Positions 17,557-25,368 of a stretch of 64,000 nucleotides of DNA are shown one piece after another (within the stretch, counting starts at the first letter, position 1; every line of letters begins with the position of its first letter). Location: the NCBI RefSeq assembly GCF_001514205.1, contig NZ_KQ948767.1:175837-239836 (forward strand), written 5' to 3'. Below the pieces are notes generated by a model. The model made no database searches, was not told the origin of the DNA, and worked only from the letters and a program-made list of their open reading frames with translations. The position numbers and the translations under genes were made by a program. This DNA is from Streptomyces griseoruber (GTDB lineage Bacteria > Actinomycetota > Actinomycetes > Streptomycetales > Streptomycetaceae).

Positions 17557-18664
17557 CGGCGATCGCCTCCACGGCGTACGCGTTCGTCGGCCCGACGAAG
17601 GCTCCGTCGGAGATGCTGGTGTAGGTCTTGGTCTGCGACGCCTCCCACTGCGGGTACTGCTGGAACAGCTGGTCGGCGAGTTGCTGCACCTCGCCCTTTT
17701 CGGATGGATCGGACAGTCCGATCACGAGCACGTCGACGTCGGCGGATGCCAGGGCCTCGGCACTCAGGTTCGAGGTCAGCTCCGGATTCGGCTGGTCGCT
17801 CGGGAAGGCGTTCTCGCCGCCGGCCGCCTCGATGATGTCGTCGTGGACACCGCCGGAAAACACGGCAGGCAGGTTGTTGGTGCTCATCATCGCCATACCG
17901 GGATACACCAGCAACACCTTCTTGCGCACCTTGCCCTCGACGCGCTCCCTGACGGAAGTGATCCGGTCCTTGAGCTTGGCGACGAGGTCCGCCGCCTTGT
18001 GCTGCTCGTCGAAGATGACCCCGGTCTGCGTGATGAATTCGTAGGCCGATTCGATGGACTGCTGGTCATAGACGGCCTGGTCCGCGGCTGACGGGTTCGT
18101 CGCTCCGTACGCGCAGTCGACCGGGTTGACGAACGATTTTATCCCGGCATCCGCCAGTTGTTCCCGGGTGGCGAATCCGCTCTTCGCGTCGAAACTTCCG
18201 CTCCATGTCGACACCACGAGGTCAGGCTTGAGTTCGAGCACCCTTTCGGCGGGCACATCGAAATTCTTGTTCCACTCGGCACCTCCGGTCGGCAGCTTTG
18301 CGACCTCGGTGACCATCTTCGGATCATCGGAAATGGCGACGCGTTGCGCATTCGCGAGAATGTGACTCTGCAGACCGAGAAGGACGTACGTCTCCACCTC
18401 TCCGACGGACGCGCCATTCATGATCAGTACACGCTTGGGCGGCCTGTCGAACGTCACCTTCCGACCGCAGTTGTCAATCGTCAGCGGATACGATGTGCTG
18501 GTCGGCGCGGCGCTCTTTTCCGTGGCTGCCGCGCCACCTGAACCGGATCCCGACGAGTCACCGGAGCCACAGCCCGCGACTGCCAGGCTCAACGTGGCCG
18601 CGAGCAACACGGCAGCACACCGTTTCGCGCTCGGTCGCACGGACCCAAGCGATATCAAGGGCAT
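17537..18664 (-). CDS. Substrate-binding lipoprotein of iron/B12-type ABC importer
   Basis: Lipoprotein of 375 residues. A signal peptide with lipobox LAVAGC (Cys about 32) is followed by a Gly/Ser linker and a TroA/FecB-type two-lobed binding domain. The entry strand ITIDNCG-like PLTIDNCGRKVTFDRPPKRV and the mid-protein VLELKPDLVVSTWSG are typical. It captures the ligand outside the membrane and delivers it to the permease. The ligand is unknown; a ferric siderophore, cobalamin-like corrinoid or F420 precursor would fit the family. First gene of the operon, with a GAAAGG ribosome binding site. Confidence 0.9.
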   Translation of the reverse strand: MPLISLGSVRPSAKRCAAVLLAATLSLAVAGCGSGDSSGSGSGGAAATEKSAAPTSTSYPLTIDNCGRKVTFDRPPKRVLIMNGASVGEVETYVLLGLQSHILANAQRVAISDDPKMVTEVAKLPTGGAEWNKNFDVPAERVLELKPDLVVSTWSGSFDAKSGFATREQLADAGIKSFVNPVDCAYGATNPSAADQAVYDQQSIESAYEFITQTGVIFDEQHKAADLVAKLKDRITSVRERVEGKVRKKVLLVYPGMAMMSTNNLPAVFSGGVHDDIIEAAGGENAFPSDQPNPELTSNLSAEALASADVDVLVIGLSDPSEKGEVQQLADQLFQQYPQWEASQTKTYTSISDGAFVGPTNAYAVEAIADAAHPR

Positions 18665-19003
18665 TTGCCTTTCTACCTTCCAACATTCATAGGCCCGGGC
18701 ACGGCCGAGCCCCGGCGGCCCGCACTCAGAGCCGTCGTGGAATCAGGAAACCGATCACGTGACGGCGATCATTGCGCAGGACACATTCGCTCCTGCTCGG
18801 GTTCACCAGGCCGAAAGCAGAGGCGTCGACGCGGCGCAGAAAAGACGACGTGACGTCGGGGTCATGAGTGCCTCACTTCTGATGAACTGTTGCATCACAA
18901 GCGTAAGAGCGTCCCTGTATGACGTCCATGTCATGCAGACCAACAAATCTGCCATCCCGCAGATCGCAGGCGCTCGGCTCCGAAGCAGATTGCCGGCGTC
19001 TTT
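18665..19003. promoter_or_regulatory. Intergenic region upstream of the ABC importer operon
   Basis: The region presumably holds the promoter for the minus-strand operon. I could not find a B12 riboswitch consensus or a clear iron-box palindrome (TTAGGTTAGGCTAACCTAA type). An AT-richer stretch around 18880-18930, with TTGTGATGCAAC on the minus strand, is the best candidate for promoter or regulator contacts. Confidence 0.35.
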
Positions 19004-20023
19004 CTATCGAGGGTCAGGGAGGAGCTTCGACGACTTCGCGAATGCGCGGCGGTACTCCGTGGGCGAGACGTCGAGTTCACGCACGAACGCGAGACGCATC
19101 GCCTCCGGCGTCCCGTATCCGCAGTGGCGCGCGATACGGACCACGCCGTCGCGGGTGTCCGTCAGCATGCGCTGCGCGGCCTCCAGGCGGATGAGGTCCA
19201 CATAGCGGCCCGGGGGCATCCCGACCTGCTCGGCAAACACGCGGGCGAATTGACGGGGGGACAGGCCGGCGCGCTGCGCCATCGCGGGAACCGACAGGTC
19301 GGCTGCCAGGTTGGCGGCGGCCCAGTACTGGACCTCACGCAGCGGATCCGAGCGGGCGGTCTGCGCCGAAAGCTGCACGCTGAACTGTGCCTGGTTGCCC
19401 GGCCGGCGCAAGTAGACCACCAGGAGCCGGGCGATCTCGTGTGCCACCGCGCGGCCGTAGTCCTCCTCGACCAGAGCGATGGCGAGGTCCACCCCAGCCG
19501 TCACTCCCGCTGACGTGGAGATCGAGCCGTCCCGGACAAAGATCGGGACCGGATCGACCTGTATCCGGGGAAACCTGCTCGCGAGGTAGTCACAGGAATC
19601 CCAGTGAGTCGTCGCCCGGCGGCCGTCGAGCAGTCCGGCCTCGGCCAGGAGATACGCCCCGGTGCACACCGACACCACACGTCCAACGCGAGGAGCACGC
19701 TCGCGCAGCCAGGCCACGAGCCGGTTGTCGACGTCTCCCGCACCCGGCCCGCCTGGCACGAGAAGCAGGTCGGGATCCTCGACATCAGCCAAATCAAGAT
19801 CGGGAACGAGCCGAAGACCACCGGCGGATCGTACGGTCCCGCCGCCGAGCGAAGCCGTGCGAACGACGTAGGGAGGCGTGCTCGCGCTTCCGGTGAAGCG
19901 CGCCGCCGCCGAGAACACGTCCACAGGCCCTGCCACGTCGAGGGGCTGTACGCCGTCGAACAGGATGACGAGTATCGATTGGGTTCTCACCTCGGCGATA
20001 CCGGCACTGCGGGAATGGCTCAT
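19004..20023 (-). CDS. GlxA-family transcriptional regulator (DJ-1-like sensor plus AraC HTH)
   Basis: Regulator of 339 residues. The N-terminal DJ-1/PfpI-like domain (about 15-190) carries VVSVCTGAYLLAEAGLLDGR with an elbow Cys, followed by ATTHWDSCDYL. The C-terminal AraC-type double HTH occupies about 225-325 (SVPAMAQRAGLSPRQFARVF, IARHCGYGTPEAMRLAF). The ATG at 20023 has a good CGGAGGA sequence; longer in-frame extensions have no start context. It lies upstream of the ABC importer in the same orientation and shares its sensor fold with the DJ-1 enzyme at 14.9 kb. Control of the importer operon is a reasonable guess. Confidence 0.92.
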   Translation of the reverse strand: MSHSRSAGIAEVRTQSILVILFDGVQPLDVAGPVDVFSAAARFTGSASTPPYVVRTASLGGGTVRSAGGLRLVPDLDLADVEDPDLLLVPGGPGAGDVDNRLVAWLRERAPRVGRVVSVCTGAYLLAEAGLLDGRRATTHWDSCDYLASRFPRIQVDPVPIFVRDGSISTSAGVTAGVDLAIALVEEDYGRAVAHEIARLLVVYLRRPGNQAQFSVQLSAQTARSDPLREVQYWAAANLAADLSVPAMAQRAGLSPRQFARVFAEQVGMPPGRYVDLIRLEAAQRMLTDTRDGVVRIARHCGYGTPEAMRLAFVRELDVSPTEYRRAFAKSSKLLPDPR

Positions 20024-20079
20024 CAATCCTCCGGGGCTACTGGGGTTTCGCGTGTGGCGGGGGGTGGTGTGGTGGTGGC

Positions 20080-20484
20080 TCACCTCGCCGGCCGGGCCTC
20101 TCCCTCGGCCACGGTCGCCCGGACGGCGACCTTCCCGCTCTGCTGGAACCACAGGTCGTGGGACGTCTCCTGGCTGGCTTTCAGCGCCGGCGGATCCAGA
20201 ACCACGACGCCGGGCCCGCCGGGGGCCATGCGCACCGCGCCGCCCGTGTGGAGCAGGGTGTCCTTCGTCGGGCGCGTGTTGCGGATCGCGAAGGACACGC
20301 GGGTGGAGCCGGAGCCCGCGGGCGCCGCGACGACACGCGCGTCGGTGGCCCTGATCCTGGGCGGCGGATCGCCTGCCGCGCCGGTCGCGGTGCAGCCCAC
20401 CAGCAGGTCCAGCGCGCCGGCGGAGGCGCCGAACGGTGGGTTCCGCTTCCTGTGCGCCACACACATCAGGCTTTTCTGCTCCAT
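20080..20484 (-). CDS. Small lipoprotein, possibly PCu(A)C/DUF461-like
   Basis: Up to 134 residues, with an internal ATG at 20466 as an alternative start. ALDLLVGC resembles a lipobox, but the preceding hydrophobic segment is short and Pro-interrupted, so the signal may be damaged. The rest is a beta-rich domain (RVSFAIRNTRPTKDTLLHTG, VVVLDPPALKASQETSHDLW, SGKVAVRATV). It resembles copper-chaperone PCu(A)C-like lipoproteins of Streptomyces, although the H(M)X10MX21HXM ligands are not evident. It precedes the GlxA regulator by 56 bp on the same strand. Confidence 0.55.
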   Translation of the reverse strand: MEQKSLMCVAHRKRNPPFGASAGALDLLVGCTATGAAGDPPPRIRATDARVVAAPAGSGSTRVSFAIRNTRPTKDTLLHTGGAVRMAPGGPGVVVLDPPALKASQETSHDLWFQQSGKVAVRATVAEGEARPAR

Positions 20485-20989
20485 GTGTCAGTGGTCGGGG
20501 CGCGGTCCCGTCTGGTTCCCGGTACCGGCCGATCTGGCTGGTTCCGCACGTGGTGGCGGGGGAAGGGCTTCTGCGCAGCCCGGATCGAACACGGTTGCCA
20601 AACTGTGCGGGCAGCGGTGGGGGAGAGGAAGCCGCCCGAGCCGAACCCCGACGGCCGCGGATCGACCGGGTCTTGCCGCTGGGCATCGCCCCTGCGGTCC
20701 TGCCGTCGCGCTCGAGCCGGCCTCACGCCCCGCCGACGCCGCGGACTTGAGGACGTGGCTCGCTCCAGCGTCTCCGTGTTCCTCCCCCTGTCTCTCGAGG
20801 ACGGATGGATCGGCGACCAGCGGAAGCTGCTCCATCTGGTGCGGCGGGAGTGGCCGAGCGAAGTCCTCCGAACGTCGCCGGGCGCCTACGAGTGGCGGCG
20901 CTGAACTGCGACCGGTCGGCGCCGGCAGACGAGCGCGCAGGCCAGGGTGAGGAGGGCCTGGTGGATGTCGTCGCGGATCTTCCAGCGGG
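20485..20989. other. Region of unassigned debris
   Basis: No intact gene. On the minus strand near 20900-20985 a frame reads IRDDIHQALLTLACALVC, looking like the C-terminus of another transposase fused to the IS481 remnant that follows. I cannot assign its family. Confidence 0.4.
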
Positions 20990-21420
20990 TCCGCCGTGTG
21001 GGATGCGTCCGAGCTTCTTGATGTCGACGTGGACCGGGTCGCCCACCCGGTTGGGTCCTCGCCTCACCAGGATGCGGTGGACGGTCGCGGGCGCGAGTGT
21101 GATGCCGTGCAGCCGCTGGAGGTCGGCGGCGAGCCGGGGCGGCCCGTGCTTGGTCTGCCGCCGCAGCGCCTCCACCAGGTCAGCGATGTCCTCGGAGGTG
21201 CGGGCGGGGCTGGTGGTGGGGCGGGAGGAGCGGTCGAGTAGTCCGTTCTCGCCGTGCGCGCGTCGGCGGGCGTACCACTTGGCCAGGCAGCGGCGGGAGA
21301 TCCCGGCTTCCGCAGCCACGTGCGCGATCGGAGGTCCGGCGTCGATCCGCAGGCACAAGCGCAGCCGTCCTTCGGGGGTCAGGGGTGCGTTCCGATGTGC
21401 CCTGCCGGTGGCGCTCCCGG
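20990..21420 (-). pseudogene. IS481-family transposase remnant
   Basis: The minus strand reads HRNAPLTPEGRLRLCLR, an HTH segment (AHVAAEAGISRRCLAKWYAR), LLDRSSRPTTSPARTSEDI and ATVHRILVRRGPNRVGDPVH leading to VDIKKLGRIPHGG. The order is that of IS481-family transposases. About 25 residues are missing between RILVRRG and the HVDIKK catalytic motif, and the protein is cut after it. The second and third catalytic acidic residues are absent. Confidence 0.8.
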
Positions 21421-21488
21421 ACTGGGCGGCCGCGTCCACCGGGAGCCCTGGGGTCTCGGGGCTCCCGTTTGAGCGGCGGTGCGTGGCG

Positions 21489-21887
21489 TCAGCGTGCGAA
21501 CTTTTCGATGGCCGCTGGGGTGACGGGGGTGAAGAAGTTGACGAGGTTGCCGTCGGGGTCACGGAACAACAGCGACCGGTTGCCCCAGGGCATCGTCGTG
21601 GGCTCGGTGACGAAGTCGGAGACGAAGGCGCTCAGGTTCTGGTGAACGCGGTCCACGTCGTCGACGAGGAACTCGGTGATCACGCTGTGGTTGTCCGCAG
21701 GGCGGGCAGAGCCCGGGGCGAACAGAGGGACGGTGCGGGTGCCGGCGATCGCGAGGGTGGCGCCCACGGTCTTGAGTTCGGCGAAATCCTCGGTGGCCCA
21801 CGTCGCCCGCGCCCCTGTGGCTCGCTCGTAGAACTCGACGAGGCGCGCTACGTCGCTGGTGATGATGCGGATCGAGACGAAGTCCAT
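21489..21887 (-). CDS. VOC-family (glyoxalase/bleomycin-resistance fold) protein
   Basis: Protein of 132 residues forming two beta-alpha-beta-beta-beta units. The first is MDFVSIRIITSDVARLVEFY, and the second ends in LLFRDPDGNLVNFFTPV, the typical metal/ligand-binding C-terminal strand with an acidic residue. AAGGAG precedes the ATG at 21887. It is divergent from a WYL-domain regulator, a very common pairing in actinomycetes. Enzymatic role (dioxygenase, isomerase, binding protein) not determinable. Confidence 0.9.
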   Translation of the reverse strand: MDFVSIRIITSDVARLVEFYERATGARATWATEDFAELKTVGATLAIAGTRTVPLFAPGSARPADNHSVITEFLVDDVDRVHQNLSAFVSDFVTEPTTMPWGNRSLLFRDPDGNLVNFFTPVTPAAIEKFAR

Positions 21888-21980
21888 GGGGATCTCCTTG
21901 GCTGTGCTGGAGGCGTGCACTGCGCAGGCTAGGAGAAATAGTGGACAGAATCGGTCCTGTATTCACGCTAGGTTGTGCAC
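21888..21980. promoter_or_regulatory. Divergent promoter region, VOC gene / WYL regulator
   Basis: The 93-bp gap contains ACAGAATCGGTCCTGT at about 21950, an imperfect dyad (ACAG/CTGT), and a TAGGTT 8 bp before the ATG of the regulator, suggesting a leaderless or near-leaderless transcript. The dyad is a candidate operator for the WYL protein. Confidence 0.4.
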
Positions 21981-22970
21981 ATGCCTCGACCCACTGCCCG
22001 CGTGCTGACACTCCTGGAGTTGCTGCAGTCGGGCGGCACCCGGACGGTGGCCGAACTGGCCGACCGGCTGGGCGTCGAAGGGCGCACCGTGCGGCGGTAT
22101 GTGGACCAGCTGATCGACCTCGACGTGCCCGTGGAATCGGTGCGAGGCCGCTACGGCGGGTACCGGCTCGCCCCGGGGTACCGCCTGCCTCCGCTCATGC
22201 TCAGCGACGACGAGGCGCTGGCCGTGCTGCTCGGCCTGGTCGCCGGCCGCCGAGCAGGGCTGACGACGACGGAGCGCACGGCGAGCGAGACGGCATCGGC
22301 GAAGATCCGGCGGGTGCTGCCCAAGCACATCGCCCGCAGGCTCGACACTCTCCTGGAGGCCGTCGCCTTCACGGATCAGCCCCGTGATTTCGACACCCCG
22401 AACGCTGAGGTCCTGCTGACCATCGCCGATGCGGTGCGCCACCGCCGACCGGTCTCGATCCGCTACACCGACCGCGACGGGCGGCGCAGCGAACGCACGT
22501 TGCACGCGTACGGGGTCGTCGCCCACGCGGGCCGGTGGTACGTCACGGGGCAGGACGCCCGGATCGGCGAGGACCGAACCTTCCGGCTCGATCGCATCGC
22601 GGACGCGCGAACCCTGCCCGGTTCATTCGAAGCGCCGGCGGGTCCCGGTCCGGCACAGCGCGTGTTGTCAGCCTTCGCCACGGCTGAGTACCAGCATGAG
22701 GTGACCTTGCGGATCCACGGGACGGTCGAGCAGATCCGCGCCCACCTTCCCGTCGGCGTCGCGAGCCTGGAGGAGCACGAGCCGGCGGCAGGCGAGGACC
22801 GGGCGACCGAGCGCTGGCTGCGCGTCGAGCTGCGGGCGGAGCGGCTCGACTGGTTGCCTCCGGTACTCGCCTCACTCGGCCGGCCGTTCGTCATCGAGCG
22901 CCCCGATGAACTGCGCGACCTCGTCATCGCGCTCGCCGATCGCCTCGCGTCCTATGCCCGCCAAGCCTGA
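21981..22970 (+). CDS. YafY/WYL-domain transcriptional regulator
   Basis: DNA-binding protein of 329 residues. The N-terminal HTH_11-type winged helix (RVLTLLELLQSGGTRTVAEL, GVEGRTVRRYVDQL) is followed by a linker, and the WYL domain spans about 140-215 with GRWYVTGQD in place of the strict W-Y-L. A C-terminal WCX-like domain follows. The ATG at 21981 is preferred; a GTG at 21975 is in frame but neither has a Shine-Dalgarno. It probably controls the divergent VOC gene in response to a nucleic-acid-like or other small ligand. Confidence 0.92.
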   Translation: MPRPTARVLTLLELLQSGGTRTVAELADRLGVEGRTVRRYVDQLIDLDVPVESVRGRYGGYRLAPGYRLPPLMLSDDEALAVLLGLVAGRRAGLTTTERTASETASAKIRRVLPKHIARRLDTLLEAVAFTDQPRDFDTPNAEVLLTIADAVRHRRPVSIRYTDRDGRRSERTLHAYGVVAHAGRWYVTGQDARIGEDRTFRLDRIADARTLPGSFEAPAGPGPAQRVLSAFATAEYQHEVTLRIHGTVEQIRAHLPVGVASLEEHEPAAGEDRATERWLRVELRAERLDWLPPVLASLGRPFVIERPDELRDLVIALADRLASYARQA

Positions 22971-23044
22971 ACACGAGGAACCAATGTCATGAGATGACAC
23001 CTGGTCCAGACCCGCGATCATGCGATCAGTACTGCACGTCAGGA

Positions 23045-23431
23045 TCAGATGACGGTCCAGTCGCGCAGCCGGCGGGCGATGCGGGCGACGCCGAGCGCTC
23101 CGCAGGCCGCGTCCCGCACGAGCGCAACGGCCGCCTTGGGGGAGTAGTCGAGTCCGCGGGCGTTAAGGATCAGGTAGGCCTCGGTCGCATGCCAGGCGAA
23201 GGCGTCGTTGGAATGCTCCAGGCACGGCAATTTCGCCAGGGTCTGCAGCAGCGCGGCGGCCTTGAGGTGCAGGGAGCCGTAGATGGCGCGCTCCATCGCC
23301 TTGGCATTGACCCGGGCGACCGCGGCGTACAGCGGTCCGTAGTCGTCGACCTGCGGATCACCGTCCAGCAACTCGGCGGCGTGCAGCAGGAAGGTCACGT
23401 CGAGCGGGTGGAGCGGTTCCGGCTGGGTCAC
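23045..23431 (-). CDS. Fic/Doc-like toxin with degenerate active site
   Basis: Protein of 128 residues resembling the Fic-family toxin component annotated widely in Streptomyces. It shows helical packing with DYGPLYAAVARVNAKAMERA and GSLHLKAAALLQTL. The active loop, HPFxxGNxR in Doc and Fic, reads LEHSNDAFAWHATEAYL here, so the catalytic His is not followed by the anion-binding loop. Kinase or AMP-transferase activity is therefore doubtful. The GTG start overlaps the antitoxin stop by 4 bp (GTGA), indicating coupled translation. Confidence 0.72.
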   Translation of the reverse strand: MTQPEPLHPLDVTFLLHAAELLDGDPQVDDYGPLYAAVARVNAKAMERAIYGSLHLKAAALLQTLAKLPCLEHSNDAFAWHATEAYLILNARGLDYSPKAAVALVRDAACGALGVARIARRLRDWTVI

Positions 23432-23727
23432 GCGGCGTGGCCTCGCTCCTCGTGCTGCTCGAGTTCCCGACGCGCCTCCTGCTCGGCCGCACGCTGCTCG
23501 GCCCTGGGGTCCAGGCTCCCGGGCTCGGCGGCGAAAGCCGCGCCGCTACGGGCCATGGATGTCTTGAAGCCTTCCAGGAAGCGCTGCTCCACGGCGGTCG
23601 CACGGTCGTAGGCCGCCGAGAGGATGTACTCCTGCATGCTGACCCCCGCCTGCTTCGCGGCTGCCGCGATGGCGGCCCGCTGGGCAGGGTCCGGAAAGCG
23701 CAGACTCATTGCTTTGGGATCCGACAT
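23428..23727 (-). CDS. Antitoxin, ribbon-helix-helix-like
   Basis: Protein of 99 residues. The N-terminal part, MSLRFPDPAQRAAIAAAAKQ then GVSMQEYILSAAYDRA, looks like a ribbon-helix-helix DNA-binding module (short strand, two helices). It is followed by a charged helical tail (RAEQRAAEQEARRELEQHEE) that would wrap the toxin. The ATG at 23727 sits directly beside four GGTATC-like repeats, consistent with autoregulation. It is the first gene of the pair. Confidence 0.72.
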   Translation of the reverse strand: MSDPKAMSLRFPDPAQRAAIAAAAKQAGVSMQEYILSAAYDRATAVEQRFLEGFKTSMARSGAAFAAEPGSLDPRAEQRAAEQEARRELEQHEERGHAA

Positions 23728-23759
23728 GGTATCCACGGTATCAGTGATATCGCGTATCC
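23728..23759. promoter_or_regulatory. Probable toxin-antitoxin operator (9-bp repeats)
   Basis: GGTATC, GGTATC, GATATC and a degenerate GTATC recur every 9 bp immediately upstream of the antitoxin ATG. The spacing puts successive copies on alternate helix faces or as tandem half-sites for ribbon-helix-helix dimers. Direct observation; function inferred. Confidence 0.6.
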
Positions 23760-24084
23760 GTCTCGATGCAGACCCCTGCACCGACGGGTGGGACCTCCCC
23801 GGCACCTCGTACTCCGTCGAACTGCGGTGACCACGCCACGCACGGACTTCCCGGTCCGGCCCCGGTGAGGGCTCATCCCATCGTGATCGTGGTGGTGGGG
23901 CTTGGCGGTGACGGAGCTTGTGCGGTGAGGCGCGGACATGGCCGGACCACGGTTCGCGGGCCTGCTGGGAGCCCTTGCCCGGACGTTTCCGTGTCCCGGG
24001 AGAGGGGACTCGCCGCCTGTGGTCGCGTTCGGAGCCGAGCAGTGGGTGGGCCTGTCGACTCTGCGCGTCGGCAGGCTGAGCCGG

Positions 24085-24768
24085 ATGTTCGTCCACCGGC
24101 CGCTCGGACCGGAGGCGGTGCAGGGCTTGGTCTCTCGTCGGCGGCTGCGTTTCGACGGCTGGATCGCCGGCATGGGTACCGCCTCCGGCACGCGCATCGT
24201 GCTGGGCCACTGGCCACATTCCCCGTTCGGACCGTTCAGCGACGTGATGATCGAATGGCCCGACGGGCAAAGGCTGCTGCTGGCTCCCAGTCGCGAGACG
24301 GCCGACTTCGTCACCGCCACCTACACATTCGACTCGGTGCGCCTCGTCCCGGTCGAGGTGCGCGTCGCCGGTGCCGGCTGGACGGTCGCGGCCGGGCCAC
24401 TCGACCTGCGCTTCACCATCGGCCGGCGCCGGGCTACGGGGCTCTTGCTGTGTGCCGTACCCCCCGCCCTCGCCCGTCGCCCCGCGTGGGCGGCGCTGAC
24501 GGACTGGCCCGCCCGTGCCCTGCTGCCCGGCGTGCGGACGCGGGGCAGCGCCGGTGCGGGGCGCCGTGAGTGGTACGGCGCGCGGGACGTGCGGGCGATC
24601 CGCGAGGTGTCGGCAGCCATCGCGGGCACCGACCTCGGTGGGCTGACGTCCGTCGAACCACCGGTCCGCTTCGGATTCGGCTCGGTGCCCAGACGTCCCG
24701 GCCTCACCCGGGTCACGACGACCGTGGAACTCCGGCGGGGCCGGGGCGGGCGGCGGGAGCACCGGTGA
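24085..24768 (+). CDS. Conserved hypothetical protein
   Basis: Protein of 227 residues from the ATG at 24085; the frame is open back to 23938, so the start is uncertain and no strong ribosome binding site helps. The well-ordered core includes RRLRFDGWIAGMGTASGTRI, LGHWPHSPFGPFSDVMIEWP and FVTATYTFDSVRLVPV, beta-rich and lacking membrane segments. I have seen no functional motif; it looks like a family restricted to actinobacteria. The C-terminus is Arg/Gly-rich. Confidence 0.6.
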   Translation: MFVHRPLGPEAVQGLVSRRRLRFDGWIAGMGTASGTRIVLGHWPHSPFGPFSDVMIEWPDGQRLLLAPSRETADFVTATYTFDSVRLVPVEVRVAGAGWTVAAGPLDLRFTIGRRRATGLLLCAVPPALARRPAWAALTDWPARALLPGVRTRGSAGAGRREWYGARDVRAIREVSAAIAGTDLGGLTSVEPPVRFGFGSVPRRPGLTRVTTTVELRRGRGGRREHR

Positions 24769-24985
24769 CACACAGCCACACATGGGCGGCCAGCGGGCCG
24801 TGCGGAGGGCGTCACGAACGCCGGGTCCGCTCCGTCCGCTCCCGGTGATCGTTTCTGCCGGGCCGTCGTACACGCGAACACCTGGCGCGGAGGGGGTGGC
24901 GGCCGGGGGCGAGTCCTCCGGCCGGGAACCGAACCCGTCGGCCGAAAGAGCCCCCGCGCCGCCCGGTTGTTCCGGCCGGCTTTTC

Positions 24986-25237
24986 TCAGTCGCCCTCCTC
25001 AACGGGGAAGATGTCATCGGCGAGCAGGCCGTGCGCCTCCTGGTGCACGGCGCCGGCGGCCTCCGCCGAGGGTGCCTCGATGAGGCAGAAGACCTTTCCC
25101 TCCGGTTCGTTGACCCAGTAGCGCAGGTAGCGGACCCCGAACCTGTCCTGCGTCTGCAGATCCGCCCTGTGAGCCCTTGCTGCGTCTTCCGCGGTGACGC
25201 CACCGCTGATCGTGTGGACGTCGAGGTACAGCGCCAT
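24986..25237 (-). CDS. DUF4242 (SCO4226-like nickel-binding) protein
   Basis: Small cytoplasmic protein of 83 residues with a ferredoxin-like alpha/beta fold expected. MALYLDVHTISGGVTAEDAA, RYLRYWVNEPEGKVFCLIEA and HQEAHGLLADDIFPVEEG match the DUF4242 family, of which Streptomyces coelicolor SCO4226 is described as a nickel-binding member. The His and Glu residues of the AHGL..DDI segment could bind metal. GAAGGG precedes the ATG. It is divergent from an AraC-type regulator. Confidence 0.85.
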   Translation of the reverse strand: MALYLDVHTISGGVTAEDAARAHRADLQTQDRFGVRYLRYWVNEPEGKVFCLIEAPSAEAAGAVHQEAHGLLADDIFPVEEGD

Positions 25238-25368
25238 GGTGCGTTCCCTTCGGGTGGTGGGCACCCTCGGTGGTGCCACACTTGATACTCGTGACGGCCG
25301 GCAGGAAGAGCCATGACCGCACGACCGGGGCTCCTGGCCGTGGCCCCGGAGATGGCTCCGGAGGGACG

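Noticed and set aside
18665..19003. B12 riboswitch before the ABC importer
   Set aside because: The conserved B12-box and GCCACTG core are not visible on the minus strand.
20570..20660. Possible tRNA-like segment near a CGGATCGAACACGGTTGCC stretch
   Set aside because: I could not fold acceptor, D and T arms with a plausible anticodon; no CCA-adjacent acceptor stem matches.
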